Shown here piece after piece: positions 11,037 to 23,319 of a DNA stretch of 64,000 nt (its first letter is position 1; every line of letters starts with the position of its first letter). The notes under the pieces were generated by a model, which saw only the letters and a list, made by a program, of their open reading frames with translations, had not been told where the DNA came from and made no database searches. This stretch comes from Dactylis glomerata (taxonomy: Eukaryota > Streptophyta > Magnoliopsida > Poales > Poaceae). The DNA is taken from NCBI GenBank assembly GCA_007115705.1, contig QXEO01001023.1, forward strand, positions 1,240,035 to 1,304,034, written 5' to 3'. The translations under genes and the position numbers were made by a program.

Positions 11037-11210
11037 GCTTTTTCTTTATTTTTTTCATTTCTATTTTATTCTTTTTACTACTTATCTTTATTTCTTAATT
11101 AGTTTTATATTTTGTTGACTATTTATTAGTGTTACTTAATACAATGTGTATATACCCTGCTTTTTGCAATACAACATCGTTATCCCCCCCAAATATATCA
11201 GGGTTTCAGA
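11037..11210. other. AT-rich spacer
   Basis: AT-rich sequence between the CACTA fragment and the tandem repeat. It may be interior CACTA sequence. Nothing else is seen. Confidence 0.3.
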
Positions 11211-11912
11211 GCAAACCCTAGCCCGTCGCGGTCTACCCCCCTCGATTTTTCAAAGTGTTATCGCATGTGTGCCAACGGGGTGGTCACACCTCTGAGATAG
11301 CTTTACCACACCTATCTCCATATATTATGGCCACATGATAACTATGGAGGGGGTTGCTACCCCCGAAGCGCGATGTACGGCGAAACCCTAGCTCGCTGCA
11401 CCCGCGCGATCTATCCCCCAAGTTTTTTCCGGACGGCATCGCGTCGGTGGGCTGGCGTGTTCCTTTGGCTTTGGTTAGGTCATATATATGTGTAAAGCAA
11501 AGTTTTTGACATGCATAGCCCCCGAAGCCCGGTTACAGAGAAACCCTAGCCGGTCGCGGTCTACCCCCTTGATTTTTCAAAGTGTTATCGCATGTGTGCC
11601 AATGGGGTGGTCACACCTCTCAGATAGCTCTACCACACCTATCTCTATATATTATGCCCACATGATAGCTTTGGAGGGGGTTGCTACCCCCGAAGCGCGG
11701 TGTACGGCGAAACCCTAGCCCGCTGCACCCGCGCGGTCTACCCCCCTAGATTTTTCTGGACGGCATCCCGTCGGTGGGCTAGTGTGTTTCTTTGGCTTTG
11801 GTTAGGTCATATGTATGTGTAAAGCAAAGTTTTGACATGCATAGCCCCCGAAGCCCGGTCTACGGAGCAAACCCTAGCCCGTCGCGGTCTACCCCCCTCG
11901 ATTTTTCAAAGT
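11211..11912 (+). repeat. 328-bp tandem repeat, about 2.1 copies
   Basis: The block AACCCTAGCC-GTCGCGGTCTACCCCC recurs with its G-C start at 11221, 11549 and 11877, an exact period of 328 bp. Copies 1 and 2 are full length and share GTGTTATCGCATGTGTGCCA, CCACACCTATCTC and TTTGGTTAGGTCATAT. Copy 3 is cut off after CGATTTTTCAAAG at 11912. The unit also carries a second, inner CCGAAGCGCG-ACGGCGAAACCCTAG block, so it may itself be an older dimer. No coding potential is evident. Confidence 0.85.
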
Positions 11913-13239
11913 TGATAAAGAAATGAGCTGCCAAGTGGCTAAATTCTTTAAAGCCTGTAATATGTACTAGCAACTACCCAGCTACATTATTTGTTGATTA
12001 AGAAAATAGCAAATAAAAAGAAAAGTGGGAGAACAAAAGTTGTGCAACAACCAAAGAACCCCGGATGTGTGTCAATGGCACATGGGACCTGGACCCACAA
12101 GTAGCAGCGATAGCTAGCATCATTTGTACAGTTGCATGTTCGTTTTAATTTTCCTAAAATATTTATAGGACAGCCCAATTAATTAATTATATAAGCATGA
12201 CATTTTTTTCTGAATGCCATCGGGTTACTTCCAACGAAAATGATTAGACTGTAGTTTATGATTTTGCCGGCTTATATTCCATTGAATATTCTGATAATAA
12301 CACATGCATTTTTTTATCTCTTCAACCAGATAGATAATAGAAAATACTAGCACTGATCCAGGTGAAAATCAGTGGGTACACAAAGTTTCACTCAGGGCAC
12401 TCATGTTGTGAATTCTAAAATTCTTGATTCTTTCTTGAAAATTATTCTATTGAATTTAAGAAACTTGAGTAAGGGCAGCTCCCTCTGGGTTTGCCGCTGG
12501 TAAAATTCTAAGCCAATTCTTGTATGGAATGCACACTCCATTGTAACAGTTTTTTTTAACAAAAGTAAATGCTTTGCCAGATTTCCTTGAACAAGTAGGT
12601 TTAAAGTGTACAAAAAAAAATAGTCAAAACAAAAGCATATATACCCATTTTAACACTCATAATCACTTTGCACCAGCAACAGTCCAACAATTGTCTCATT
12701 CTAAATTTCGGTCAATATTATTAAGGCTTGTGTTCCGCTTGTTCTAGATGATATGTGATGCCTCACTATGACACTACACCAGTATTTTTTTTTAACTCAG
12801 TGGTACCTTACTATTCCAAAAAAAAGTCAATAAGCATTTGTCACCACCCCATCGAATAGTACTATACCTTAACTCTAAAGCAAAAAAAAAATGATCGAGA
12901 TAGTCAGACTATAACGTCGAGAATGTTATAGCACAGCGAAAGAAGGACATTCTGATCGACCCGCTTGACTCTCGTTCTTGTTTGGCGGAAAGGTCAAAAG
13001 CACTTCGAGTTTATTCTCGGACTTTGCTCAAGAAGAGCACAAAGCTAAAGCAATTGAAGCATGTTATACTGAGATGGCCGTTTTTCAACTATCGAAATAA
13101 ATGATGTTTTTGACTCCTTCTGCATGTGCGAGAGCATCAAGTCCTTCTATGGTTAGAGATTAGCCTAAAAATGGAAGATCTCAATAGTCGGGAAACGTCT
13201 ACTTTCGACCTCTTGTTCTACTGATGGATCGGAACCATT
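11913..13239. other. intergenic stretch, no supported gene
   Basis: AT-rich, with scattered poly-A/T runs. No transposon end, RNA gene or coding remnant could be recognised. Confidence 0.35.
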
Positions 13240-14790
13240 GCTATTTATTTATACTAAACTTTCTTATTTGTAACTATTCATGTTGATATAATATCTTAAC
13301 TTGAATATATTTTATTCCATAAAATTGGTAACATGATGTTTGAGATAAATTTTACGTTTATGATGTACGAATGTACTTATATAAAATTTGAAAGGTATTT
13401 TGTGAAGAAGTTATGCATGTTGTTATCCCGATGATATAGTGTCTTAAAAAAGACTTTTATTTGATCAATTAATTCTATATTTGGAATAAATAAAACAACA
13501 TAACGCACAGCCACAAATTATATAACTCATATGAACCACAATGCATATGTATATGTTTTGGCACACATAGTCTTAAATATGTTAGAAGAGAGATCTAATT
13601 ATATCTAAGAAATATATCAGTATTGGTTTCACGAGTATATGGTTGTTATGGTATAATTAAATACAACTAGACGAGTATGTCCTATGTTACCCTGCAATAA
13701 AAGAGAGAGTATGTCCTATGTTTATTCTAGAGGCAGGTAAACTGAATTCTAGATAGTACGAGGTGTTTCCAAAGGATTCATGCTTGTATGTTATGGATTG
13801 AACATGTTTATTCGTTATTTCAAAGTCAAATATGTCTTATATACTAGTATGTTTTCCGATACTCAAAACACATATATGTGCTTACAAAGCGAATGGGAGG
13901 CACTTCAAGCTATCTTTGCGAGTGGCTTATGTAGTGGCCGGCTTTTCTATGTACTCCAACCGGTCCCAACTAGAGATTAAGGGGTCTTGGAAACTGTAGT
14001 GTACTTGGTATGAAAATCGTCCCTCTTTGTGCCGTGTTTCTTCTTAATCTTTTTTATATGCAACAGGTAATAGTGACTTGCACTCCTTTAGATCAAAATG
14101 AATGCAACTCACTACCACACGAAACCAATTATGTTGGTGCCGCCGAAACAATTTTAGTATGTGATATTGTGTTTATCTCCCTCAGAACAATGTGTGAAAT
14201 TCTTGCTTGCCATCAAGCTTCTTGTATATATTCCCATGTTGATTTAAAATTTTGTTTTTGCTGATAAAGGATAATGAATTAATATCCTGATCACAACATG
14301 CATTGTCCGTATCCATGGTAACATAATGTTCAAAGCTAGTTGAGACATTGATGTGCATATAGTGAAATTATTAAAAATAAATGAAGGACATGATATCGAG
14401 TCATGTTGAAACAATGAACATAGTACCGCTACAAAACTCAACATCAATCACCACATTTGGCAACACTCGGACAACCTGAAAAATTTCAAAAGTGTTGCCC
14501 GATCCAAAGCACTAAGGTTAGTTCATGACTTTTTGCCAACTAGAGCAAGTCGAGCAATCTTGGGTCACTGTCTTTAACAAAGGCACAATAAGTAATTAAA
14601 CACCACCATTGGTAGCTAGACGGTGAGCTAATTTATTATGAGCACAACCAATAAAAGGCCATGTGAGCTACTAGGTCTGGCCCATATTCATGAACCATAC
14701 CAACATTACATTTCCTTGTGCATGTTACAAGTAGACGACTATGTCATATGTCTATTTTATATGTAGGTAAACTCAATTATAGAGTGTATG
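13240..14790 (+). repeat. diverged local duplication, copy 1
   Basis: The first part (13240-13540) matches 35575-35885 (shared GGTATTTTGTGAAGAAGTTA and related blocks). The second part (14000-14460) matches 34237-34690 (shared TGTACTTGGTATGAAAATC, TAATAGTGAC, TTGAGACATTGATGTG). The third part (14690-14780) resembles 34900-34950 and 57380-57430. Identity is moderate with many indels, so these are old duplications of one intergenic unit. No gene is recognised in it. Confidence 0.65.
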
Positions 14791-14879
14791 TGATGTAATC
14801 AAAAGATTCATCCTTCTATCTTCTCTATAGAACACATTTATTAGTTATTTTGAAGGTCAAACATGTCTTCCAAAGTGCT

Positions 14880-15145
14880 TGCCCTTGGAAATATATTCTC
14901 AAAGGATGATAAGAGTTCTATTCTCAAAGTGCTTGCCCTTGGAGATATGGCAGATCACTTCCATGTTCCATTGTCTCCACATGCCTACTATGAATATTAG
15001 CATCTACCACTGCTCCTTGATGGCTTGTCAGATTCTAATCTGTCAGATCTTTGGAATGCATTTGGTAGTACTTCTGTTTTCAAGGTTTTAGTAGCTTATA
15101 AAATCTCCATTGGAACACACGTCACATGTCCAACACTTAAGTGGG
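14880..15145 (+). pseudogene. LINE ORF2 C-terminal fragment, 5' piece
   Basis: In the plus frames the stretch reads like the region before the zinc-binding end of a plant LINE reverse transcriptase: a Leu/Pro-rich part, then a segment with DLWNAFGST and a short Lys-Trp-containing end. It runs straight into the Gypsy insertion at 15146. After the insertion and its GTGGG duplication, the reading continues at 33699 with the zinc-binding part. One stop codon and a frame change are present, so it is non-functional. It was already a fragment or a decayed copy when the Gypsy element landed. Confidence 0.55.
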
Positions 15146-16359
15146 TGATGACCCACAAGTATAGGGGGTGTATCGTAGTACTTTCGATAAATAAGAGTGT
15201 CGAACCCAACGAGGAGCAGAAGGTGTTGACAAGTGGTTTTGATCAAGGATTCACTGTAAATACTAGCAAACGGGTTTTCAGGGATATTTGGTAATGCAAG
15301 TAAATAAAGTATGAGTAAATAAAAGACAATAATAGTAATTGCTGCAAGTGGTCCAATCCTTTCTAGAGCAAAGGACAAGCCGGTTGTGTAACTTATGATT
15401 ACCAAACGTTCTAGAGGACACATGGGAGTTTCTGTTGAGAGCTTTCGCTTCATGCTGCTAAGTAATCTTCATTGGTTTGATAAGTGTTATGGGGGTGAAC
15501 CTGTGGTAGCGTACTACCCTTAATAGGACTAATACACACTTGTGATTATAACCCCTGCAAGCATCTACAAATACAATAAAGTAATTAAGATAAATCTAAC
15601 CACAGCCTTAAACTCTGAGATCCTACGCTCCCTGGTGCAATGGTTTCCTAACGGGGGTTTAGGTTTCTGTCGCTCCGGCAACCCCACAATTAGTAGACAA
15701 ATACACAATGCATTCCACTAGGCCCATAAATGGTGAAGTATCATGTAGTCGACGTTCACATGACACCACTAGTAGAATAATACCACAACATAAATATCAT
15801 ACCATTAAATATTACTCAACATAGTTTCACTATTAATATCTCGACTTCTCCCATGTCCTCAAGAACTAAATGAACTACTCACAAGACATCATATGGATCA
15901 TGACCAGAGGTGAAATAATGGTAAATAACAATCTGAACATAAACCTTAATTCAACGGTTCCACTCAATAGCATCAACTACAAAGGTAATCAACACCAGGA
16001 AAGTTTTCCCTAAGAATTTGACAAGATTCAACCCAAGATGTTACAGTGGGATGGCGTAGTGATGGTGGAGATGAAGGTTCTGCTGATGATGATGGTGATG
16101 ATGATCCCGATGAAGTCCAGTGCGATGATGCTAACGATGGCGACGATCTCCCCTCTCTGGGAAGGAATTTCCCCGGCAGATTTCTGCCTGCCGGAGAGCT
16201 TTTCTCTCTTGGTGTTTTCCACCCCGCAGAGGCGGCGGTGTCTATCTCTGATCTCCCCTTCACTTAGGTTTTCGGGGACGACAATATACGCGAGGGGGCG
16301 ATGGCAGTAGTGGGCCAGGGTGGCCTCACCGTAGGGCGGCGCGGCCAGGGGTGGGCCCG

Positions 16360-17904
16360 TGATACGTCTCCAACGTATCTATAATTTTTGATGCTCCATG
16401 CTTGTTTTTACACCATTTACCCGATATTTCGTTACACTTCGTGGCACTTTTATGCATTTTCCGGAACTAACCTATTAACAAGATGCCACAGTGCCAGTTC
16501 CCTGTTTTCTGCTGTTTTTGTGCTTCAAAAAAGCTACACAGGAAATATTCTCGGAATTGGACGAAACAAAAGCCAGAAGTCTTATTTTTCTCGGAAGCTT
16601 CCCAAAGACCGAAAGAGAGCCGGAGGGGGGCCAGAGGCCGCCCTCACACATAGGTGGCGCGACCCAGGCCCTGGCCGCGCCACCCTAGTGTGAGGAGCCC
16701 CTGGGTGCCCCCTGACGACGCCCCTTCGCCTATAAGAAGCCTCGGGACGGAAAACCCTAGGGGAGTCAGCGAAATTTCCAGAACAGTTCCGCAGCGCCAC
16801 CGCCGTCGAAGCCAAATTTCGGGGGACAGAAGTCTCTGTTCCGGCACCCTGCCGGGACGGGGAAGTGCCCCCGGAGCCATCTCCATCGGTCTCCATCGCC
16901 GTCTCCGCCGTCTCCATCGACCTCACCGCCATCTCCATCAACCTTGCTGTCTCCTATGATGAGGAGGGAGTAGTTCATCCCCGGGGCTGAGGGCTCTACC
17001 GGTAGCTATGTGGTTCACCTCTCTCTCCCATGATGTGATCTTTATGTGATCGTGAGCTTTGTATCATGTTGAACAAGTAGATGTTATTATTCAGATATTA
17101 TGTGTACTCTAGTGGTGTTATTAAAGTAATCTATTCCTCCTGCCATGGTGTAACGGTGACAGTGCGTGCATCATGGTGGTACTTGGTCTAGGCTACGATT
17201 GTGATCTTTTATGGATTATGAGAATAATTATCACTATGATAGTATTGAAGTGATCTATTCCTCCTTTCATGGTGTAATGTTGACAGTGTGTGCACCGTGT
17301 TAGTACTTGGTCTAAGTTGCAATAATATCTATCTTGAGTTGTGATTTGATTTGGATATCTCTATGAGTGGTGTTTGTCAAGTACTTGATGAACTTTAAGG
17401 GGTGCTTCTGTAGCCACTACGCAATGATTAGTGTTATTCAATAGGAGAGTAATTCAGAGTACCATAGTGAAGAGAAGTTGTTTATTTGTTCAATTATGTT
17501 ATATTTGTTGGGAGTGTGTCCACTAGTGAAAGTATGATCCCTAGGCCTTGTTTCCAAGCATTGCACACCTTTTACTTCCTGTTTTGTTACATGTTTGCTT
17601 GCAGGGATACTTATTCCATATCACAGTTACTACTTATAATCATCACTACCGCTTGTATTTCACTATCTCTTCGCCGAACTAGTGCACCTATACATCTGAC
17701 AAGTGTATTGGGTGTGTTGGGGACACAAGAGACTTTCTGTATCGTAATTGCAGGGTTGCTTGAGAAGGATATCTTTGACCTCTTCCTCCCTGAGTTCGAT
17801 AAACCTTGGGTGATCCAATTAAGGGAAACTTGCTGCTGTTCTACAAACCTCTGCACTTGGAGGCCCAACACTGTCTACAAGAACAGACGCGTGCGTAGAC
17901 ATCA
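16360..17904 (+). repeat. 5' LTR of element C
   Basis: 1545 bp, TG...CA ends. A TATAAG box at 16731-16736 after CCCCTTCGCC is the likely LTR promoter. The partner LTR is 21474-23018. Confidence 0.9.
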
Positions 17905-17914
17905 AGGTCTTTTC

Positions 17915-17932
17915 TGGCGCCGTTGCCAGGGA
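17915..17932 (+). other. primer binding site of element C (tRNA-Asp type)
   Basis: TGGCGCCGTTGCCAGGGA, starting 10 nt after the LTR. It matches the complement of the tRNA-Asp 3' end except for one base (A for G), judged from the related elements and known plant tRNA-Asp. Confidence 0.8.
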
Positions 17933-18044
17933 GGTAAGGTAAAAGGTACTCGCATCCTCCTGTGTGAGTGCTCGGAGTTATTTCCTTTAGATTCTGCAAT
18001 TACATCTTTTCGTTTCTTGTTTTTATTTTCACTAGATAGGCTTA

Positions 18045-18572
18045 ATGGAAAACAAAGAGTTCTCTAGTCTTTTTCCTGAGTTTAGATATGAGGTGTTTGA
18101 AGAGAAAATTGAAAAACCTTTGGAGCTTAATTCGCATGCTAATAGTTTTGTTAGTATGAATGCTTTGAACACTGTTTTAGAAAAGTCTAAGCTTGGGGAA
18201 GCTGGTTTTGTTAAGCATGATATTTTTATTTCCCCAGCTTTAGTGGAGAAAGTTTGTTCGGATGATATTTTATCTCCCATATGTGATGTTCCTTCTTATG
18301 ATGATATGTTTGAAGAATATGCTTTGCGACATAGTAGTTCTCTAGCTTGTGATGATACTAAACCTCTAGTTTATGATGGCTATGATGATGAGTATAATAT
18401 TTTCAGTTCACCTACTATTGAGGAGAAAAATAGTTATGATTACAATATGCCTCCTATTTATGATGATTATGGTGATGAGAATAATTATTCTGTTGAATCT
18501 GCTCCTATTACTATTGTTCCTGTGGTGAGTATTAATTCTTTTATGCATGTGGCTCATGATAGGGATGCTTAA
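18045..18572 (+). CDS. ORF of element C, unknown acidic protein
   Basis: A 175-codon ORF beginning ATGGAAAAC about 110 nt after the primer site, where gag would lie. The product is acidic and unusually rich in Asp, Tyr and Ser in its C-terminal half, with repeats of the type YDDxxDE. I recognise no gag, protease or nucleic-acid-binding motif. Immediately after the TAA the same frame stays open for roughly another 100 codons, including a hydrophobic stretch around 18660-18750, so the protein may have been longer and been cut by a stop. It is unrelated to the 197-codon ORF at the same place in elements D and E. The function is unknown. Confidence 0.55.
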   Translation: MENKEFSSLFPEFRYEVFEEKIEKPLELNSHANSFVSMNALNTVLEKSKLGEAGFVKHDIFISPALVEKVCSDDILSPICDVPSYDDMFEEYALRHSSSLACDDTKPLVYDGYDDEYNIFSSPTIEEKNSYDYNMPPIYDDYGDENNYSVESAPITIVPVVSINSFMHVAHDRDA

Positions 18573-19542
18573 TGTGATAGTTATATTGTTAGTTCTATTC
18601 ATGATGCTACTGAAAGTTATTATGAGAGAGGGAAACATGGTTTGATTTATCTCAATAATATTGAATTTCCCCTCTTTATGTTGCAAATCTTGAAGTGGCA
18701 CTTGTTTTATCTATCCATGCTTGCTACTATGTGCCTCGTTGATTTATTTTCTTACAAGATTCCTATGCATAGGAAGTGGTTCAGATATAAATGTCTTTCA
18801 CATTTGATTTTTGATGCTCTCTATTACTTTAAGTTCCTATATGGCGCATTTGCCTCAAGCTCTTATATGGCGCCCACGTGAGTATCTTTGCAAATTACTG
18901 CGCCTAGCTCAAAGGCGTTAAAGAAAAGCACTCTTGGGAGATAACCCATTGTTTTATTTTCAGTACTTTTTATTTTATTTGAGTCTTGGAAGTTATTACT
19001 ACTGTAATAACCGCTCCTTATCCTTTTTATTTCGTTTTTGTGCCAAGAGAAGCCCCTAATTTGAGTGAGGTAAAGATTTGGGGATGTTGCTGTCCTGAAA
19101 CAGTTTTTGGTGCTGCACCATAAAAATTCGTGAAAATTCTCCGTATATCTTTTGGACCTGCGATTTCTTGTGCATATGACCCAGGTTATATCCAAACTTT
19201 CATTAGTTTAACACTTTTTGATTTGAGCAACAGAAAACCTCTTAAAAATTCGACCTTTGTCAGCTGTTCTGTTTTGACAAATTTCTGCCAATATTTGTGT
19301 TTGCCGCTTTATCGCTTTCTTTTTGAGTTCTTTTGATCACGGAACTTTTGGGGAAGTTGCTACAGTAGTATATACTTTATATGTGGTGGTTTTGGGTTGA
19401 AACCTGAAGCAAAAAGAGGTTGATTATATATTATGCTTACACTAATGTTGCTAATAGAATTGTGTTTAGTTTTGTATGAAGGAAGTTTTCAAGTGTAGGG
19501 ATTGGAGAATGATGAGATGAGTTGAAGAATGGACAAAAGTTG

Positions 19543-19611
19543 AAGCTTGGGGATGCCCATGCAACCCCCAAGAAATATCCAAGAAGTACAAGCATCAAAG
19601 CTTGGGGATGC
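19543..19611 (+). repeat. two internal copies of the polypurine-tract 14-mer (element C)
   Basis: AAGCTTGGGGATGC occurs at 19543-19556 and 19598-19611. The identical 14-mer at 21460-21473 abuts the 3' LTR, where it is the expected plus-strand primer. Elements D and E carry the same pair at corresponding places. Confidence 0.85.
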
Positions 19612-21459
19612 CCCCGAGGCACCCCCTTCTTCATCGGCAAAGATCAGGTCACCTTTCAAGACACTATATTTTTATTGCTTCATGCACTATGTGTTTTTCT
19701 TGGAGCGTTAGTTCTTTTTGTTTTAGTTTTATTTTGTTTTGTTTGCTACAATAAATAGTTGGATCACATCATGTTGGTTTGGAGGGAGACATAACTCGCT
19801 TTTCATTTGCCAAGAATGCTCTAGTTTTCACTCTTATCAAAAACCGAGTGTTCTTCTTTTTCTGCTACAGCTTTTGGTTTTCGTTTTCGCCTTGATTTGC
19901 ATTCAGATCTTCTTATATTTATTCATCAAGGTGTATTTTTGCCTCTGGACCATGTTGGTTTTCCTCAAAAGAGTTGGATTAAACAAGGTTTGAATGGTGT
20001 TGGAAAAGAGAAAAAGCTTTATGCAAAAAAGTGGTACAAAATGGAGCTTGTTTAGACTGCGGCCTAGGCTTTTGCATGCCATGCTTGATTGCGTTTTGAT
20101 AGTATGCTTAGTGATTTTTGTTGTAGCATGACTTGTCTGAAATGACTGAGATTGCTTAATGAGCCTTTGAAAAAATCATGCGTTGTTTTTATTATATGGA
20201 AGCATTTATTTGGTTTTCTCCTTTGATGCTTTATTTGGGTTGACTTGGCACATGCTTACACCATGTTGACTACAAAATAAGTCGCCTATAGCCTCTATGA
20301 TCATTTAGTTTTTGACTTTTGATGCCATCTTATGCTTCTTTTAATGTTGCTTTGTCGCTTTGCATGATTATGGCCGTTATTGCTCTCTTAGTTGGTCGCT
20401 CCCAGTCTTTTGCTAGCCCTCATTTTGTACTGAGTATGAGCTCTACTCGTGCATCCAACTCCCAAAAACCAAGTTTGCCATTGTGTCCACTATAAATTCC
20501 TATGCATGGTATTTGTAAGCCATTCCAAGCAAATTTTCATGTGCTACCTTTGAAAAAATCTTCAAAATACTTCTCGTTTTGTGACACTATTTTCAGCTCA
20601 TGGGGACGTAGTGGTCGGATTTGCTATCTTCCATATTGTCTTATTCCAAAAAGAAAAAAAAAGAAAAAAAGAAAAGAAAAAAGGCACTCCTCCATGGAAT
20701 GTGAATGTTGGTGGGCACCCGATGGAATCGGTTAGCCATGGTTTGAGAAATGAAAAAAGGTGGGGAGGAGTGCCAAGCTTTATAAAAGAGCACAAAAGTG
20801 CCAATCTCTCTCTCAAAAACTTGCTTCATTTTTGTATGGAAGATAGTAAGAACCCCATTGCCAGTCGTTGACAAAGACAACCACCTCTCAAAACCAATTT
20901 TTATCTCTCTGTTTTACAAATGAAAAGCTCTAGCACATGTTTAATCCATGCTTCCCTCTGCGTAGGGCCTTTCTTTTACTTTTATGTTGAGTCACCACCT
21001 TCTATCTTTATGCACCATTAAGAGAGCATAGTTGTCATTCTTAGTATAATGTGCATTGTCCCAAAGTTTTCATTGATTGATTCATATTGTTGGTTTCACT
21101 TGTTCTTAAATTATTTGTATCTAGTCGCCCTCTTAAACTTGAAGGTGTCCTATGCATTTATGTTTTGCTCTCCATGAAGGACAAGCTGAAAACCATTTGT
21201 ATGTTTTTCCATATGATTTGAACACACGTTTGACTTTCATTGTTTCATTTTCATGATCTTTTGTTTGTGTTCATTTTCATGTTATAACATGGTTGCTAAG
21301 TTTCTATTATCAAGATTATGTCTTTCATGCCCATGTTTTAAGTTCTTATGATCCCAACTCACAAATGCTTACATATATGATCAAGATTGTGATGGTGCAT
21401 GTCACCTCAAAAATTATTTCTTTTGTTATCACTTACCTACTCGAGGACGAGCAAGAGTT

Positions 21460-21473
21460 AAGCTTGGGGATGC
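21460..21473 (+). other. polypurine tract of element C
   Basis: AAGCTTGGGGATGC directly before the 3' LTR, the position of the plus-strand primer. The core is GGGGA, preceded by the conserved CTACTCGAGGACGAGCAAGA. Confidence 0.7.
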
Positions 21474-23018
21474 TGATACGTCTCCAACGTATCTATAATT
21501 TTTGATGCTCCATGCTTGTTTTTACACCATTTACCCGATGTTTCGTTACACTTCATGGCACTTTTATGCATTTTCCGGAACTAACCTATTAACAAGATGC
21601 CACAGTGCCAGTTCCCTGTTTTTTGCTGTTTTTGTGTTTCAGAAAAGCTACACAGGAAATATTCTCGGAATTGGACGAAACAAAAGCCAGAAGTCTTATT
21701 TTTCCCGGAAGCTTCCCGAAGACCGAAAGAGAGCCGGAGGGGGGCCAGAGGCCACCCTCACACATAGGTGGCGCGGCCTAGGCGCTGGCCGCGCCACCCT
21801 GGTGTGAGGAGCCCCTGGGTGCCCCCTGACGACGCCCCTTCGCCTATAAGAAGCCTCGGGACGGAAAACCCTAGGGGAGTCGGCGAAATTTCCAGAATAG
21901 TTCCGCAGCGCCGCCGCCGTCAAAGCCATATTTCGGGGGACAGAAGTCTCTGTTCCGGCACCCTGCCGGGACGGGGAAGTGCCCCCGGAGCCATCTCCAT
22001 CGGTCTCCATCGCCGTCTCCGCCGTCTCCATCGACCTCACCGCCATCTCCATCAACCTTGCTGTCTCCTATGATGAGGAGGGAGTAGTTCATCCCCGGGG
22101 CTGAGGGCTCTACCGGTAGCTATGTGGTTCACCTCTCTCTCCCATGATGTGATCTTTATGTTATCGTGAGCTTTGTATCATATTGAACAAGTAGATGTTA
22201 TTATTCAGATATTATGTGTACTCTAGTGGTGTTATTAAAATAATCTATTCCTCCTGCCATGGTGTAACGGTGACAGTGCGTGCATCATGGTGGTACTTGG
22301 TCTAGGCTACGATTGTGATCTTTTATGGATTATGAGAATAATTATCACTATGATAGTATTGAAGTGATCTATTCCTCCTTTCATGGTGTAATGTTGACAG
22401 TGTGTGCACCGTGTTAGTACTTGGTCTAAGTTGCAATAATATCTATCTTGAGTTGTGATTTGATTTGGATATCTCTATGAGTGGTGTTTGTCAAGTACTT
22501 GATGAACTTTAAGGGGTGCTTCTGTAGCCACTACGCAATGATTAGTGTTATTCAATAGGAGAGTAATTCAGAGTACCATAGTGAAGAGAAGTTGTTTATT
22601 TGTTCAATTATGTTATATTTGTTGGGAGTGTGTCCACTAGTGAAAGTATGATCCCTAGGCCTTGTTTCCAAGCATTGCACACCATTTACTTCCTGTTTTG
22701 TTACATGTTTGCTTGCAGCGATACTTATTCCATATCACAGTTACTACTTATAATCATCACTACCGCTTGTATTTCACTATCTCTTCGCCGAACTAGTGCA
22801 CCTATACATCTGACAAGTGTATTGGGTGTCTTGGGGACATAAGAGACTTTCTGTATCGTAATTGCAGGGTTGCTTGAGAGGGATAACTTTGACCTCTTCC
22901 TCCCTGAGTTCGATAAACCTCGGGTGATCCACTTAAGGGAAACTTGCTGCTGTTCTAGAAACCTCTGCACTTGGAGGCCCAACACTGTCTACAAGAATAG
23001 ACACGTGCGTAGACATCA
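21474..23018 (+). repeat. 3' LTR of element C
   Basis: 1545 bp, the same length as the 5' LTR, with only scattered substitutions, which indicates a young insertion. Confidence 0.92.
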
Positions 23019-23319
23019 GCCTGCGCCACCTGGTGGTGAGCCCACCCTGCTGCTCCTTTCGCCTCCTCCTTTTGGCTACCTTCGTCTTCTGATATTATAT
23101 GAATTCCTGGGTATTTCTCCGGAATTGTTGATCTTCGGAAATATGGTGTCTTGACGGTCCCTTTTCCAGCAGAATCCTGACTCCAGCAGCAAGTTCTCCA
23201 ATGATCATCAAACATGTAAAAACAGAGGAAACAACATAAGTATCACCTCTAAATATGAAATATATCAATGAATAACAGTAAATTATGATGCAAAATAGTG
23301 ATGCACATTGGACTTATCA

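Larger units (their letters stand above)
16360..23018 (+). mobile_element. non-autonomous LTR retrotransposon, element C
   Basis: 6659 bp starting TGATACGTCTCCAACG and ending GTAGACATCA. The target duplication is GCCCG at the left (16355-16359) and GCCTG at the right (23019-23023), one mismatch that fits a CpG transition. Both LTRs are exactly 1545 bp and nearly identical. The interior (17905-21473) has a tRNA-Asp-type primer site, one 175-codon ORF and long non-coding sequence, but no pol genes. It sits in the 3' LTR of the large Gypsy element. Its 3' interior matches that element's tail, which suggests it depended on related enzymes. Confidence 0.93.
15146..23319 (-). repeat. 3' LTR of the large Gypsy element (split by a nested element)
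   Basis: Matches 30548-33693 in two pieces, 15146-16359 and 23024-23319, about 1.51 kb in all. The gap is the nested element 16360-23018 plus its target duplication. Both LTRs contain a GATGATGATGGTGATGATGA-type run and the block GGCCCATAAATGGTGAAGTA. The two differ at several percent of positions by eye, so the insertion is older than the nested ones. Confidence 0.88.

Noticed and set aside
11211..11912. CRISPR-like or telomere-related reading of the CCCTA-containing repeat
   Set aside because: The unit is 328 bp, far too long for CRISPR repeats, and the CCCTA blocks are single, not telomeric arrays.
17486..18067. 193-codon frame running from LTR into interior of element C
   Set aside because: Crosses the LTR boundary and primer site and lacks any domain; the ORF at 18045-18572 fits the gag position better.
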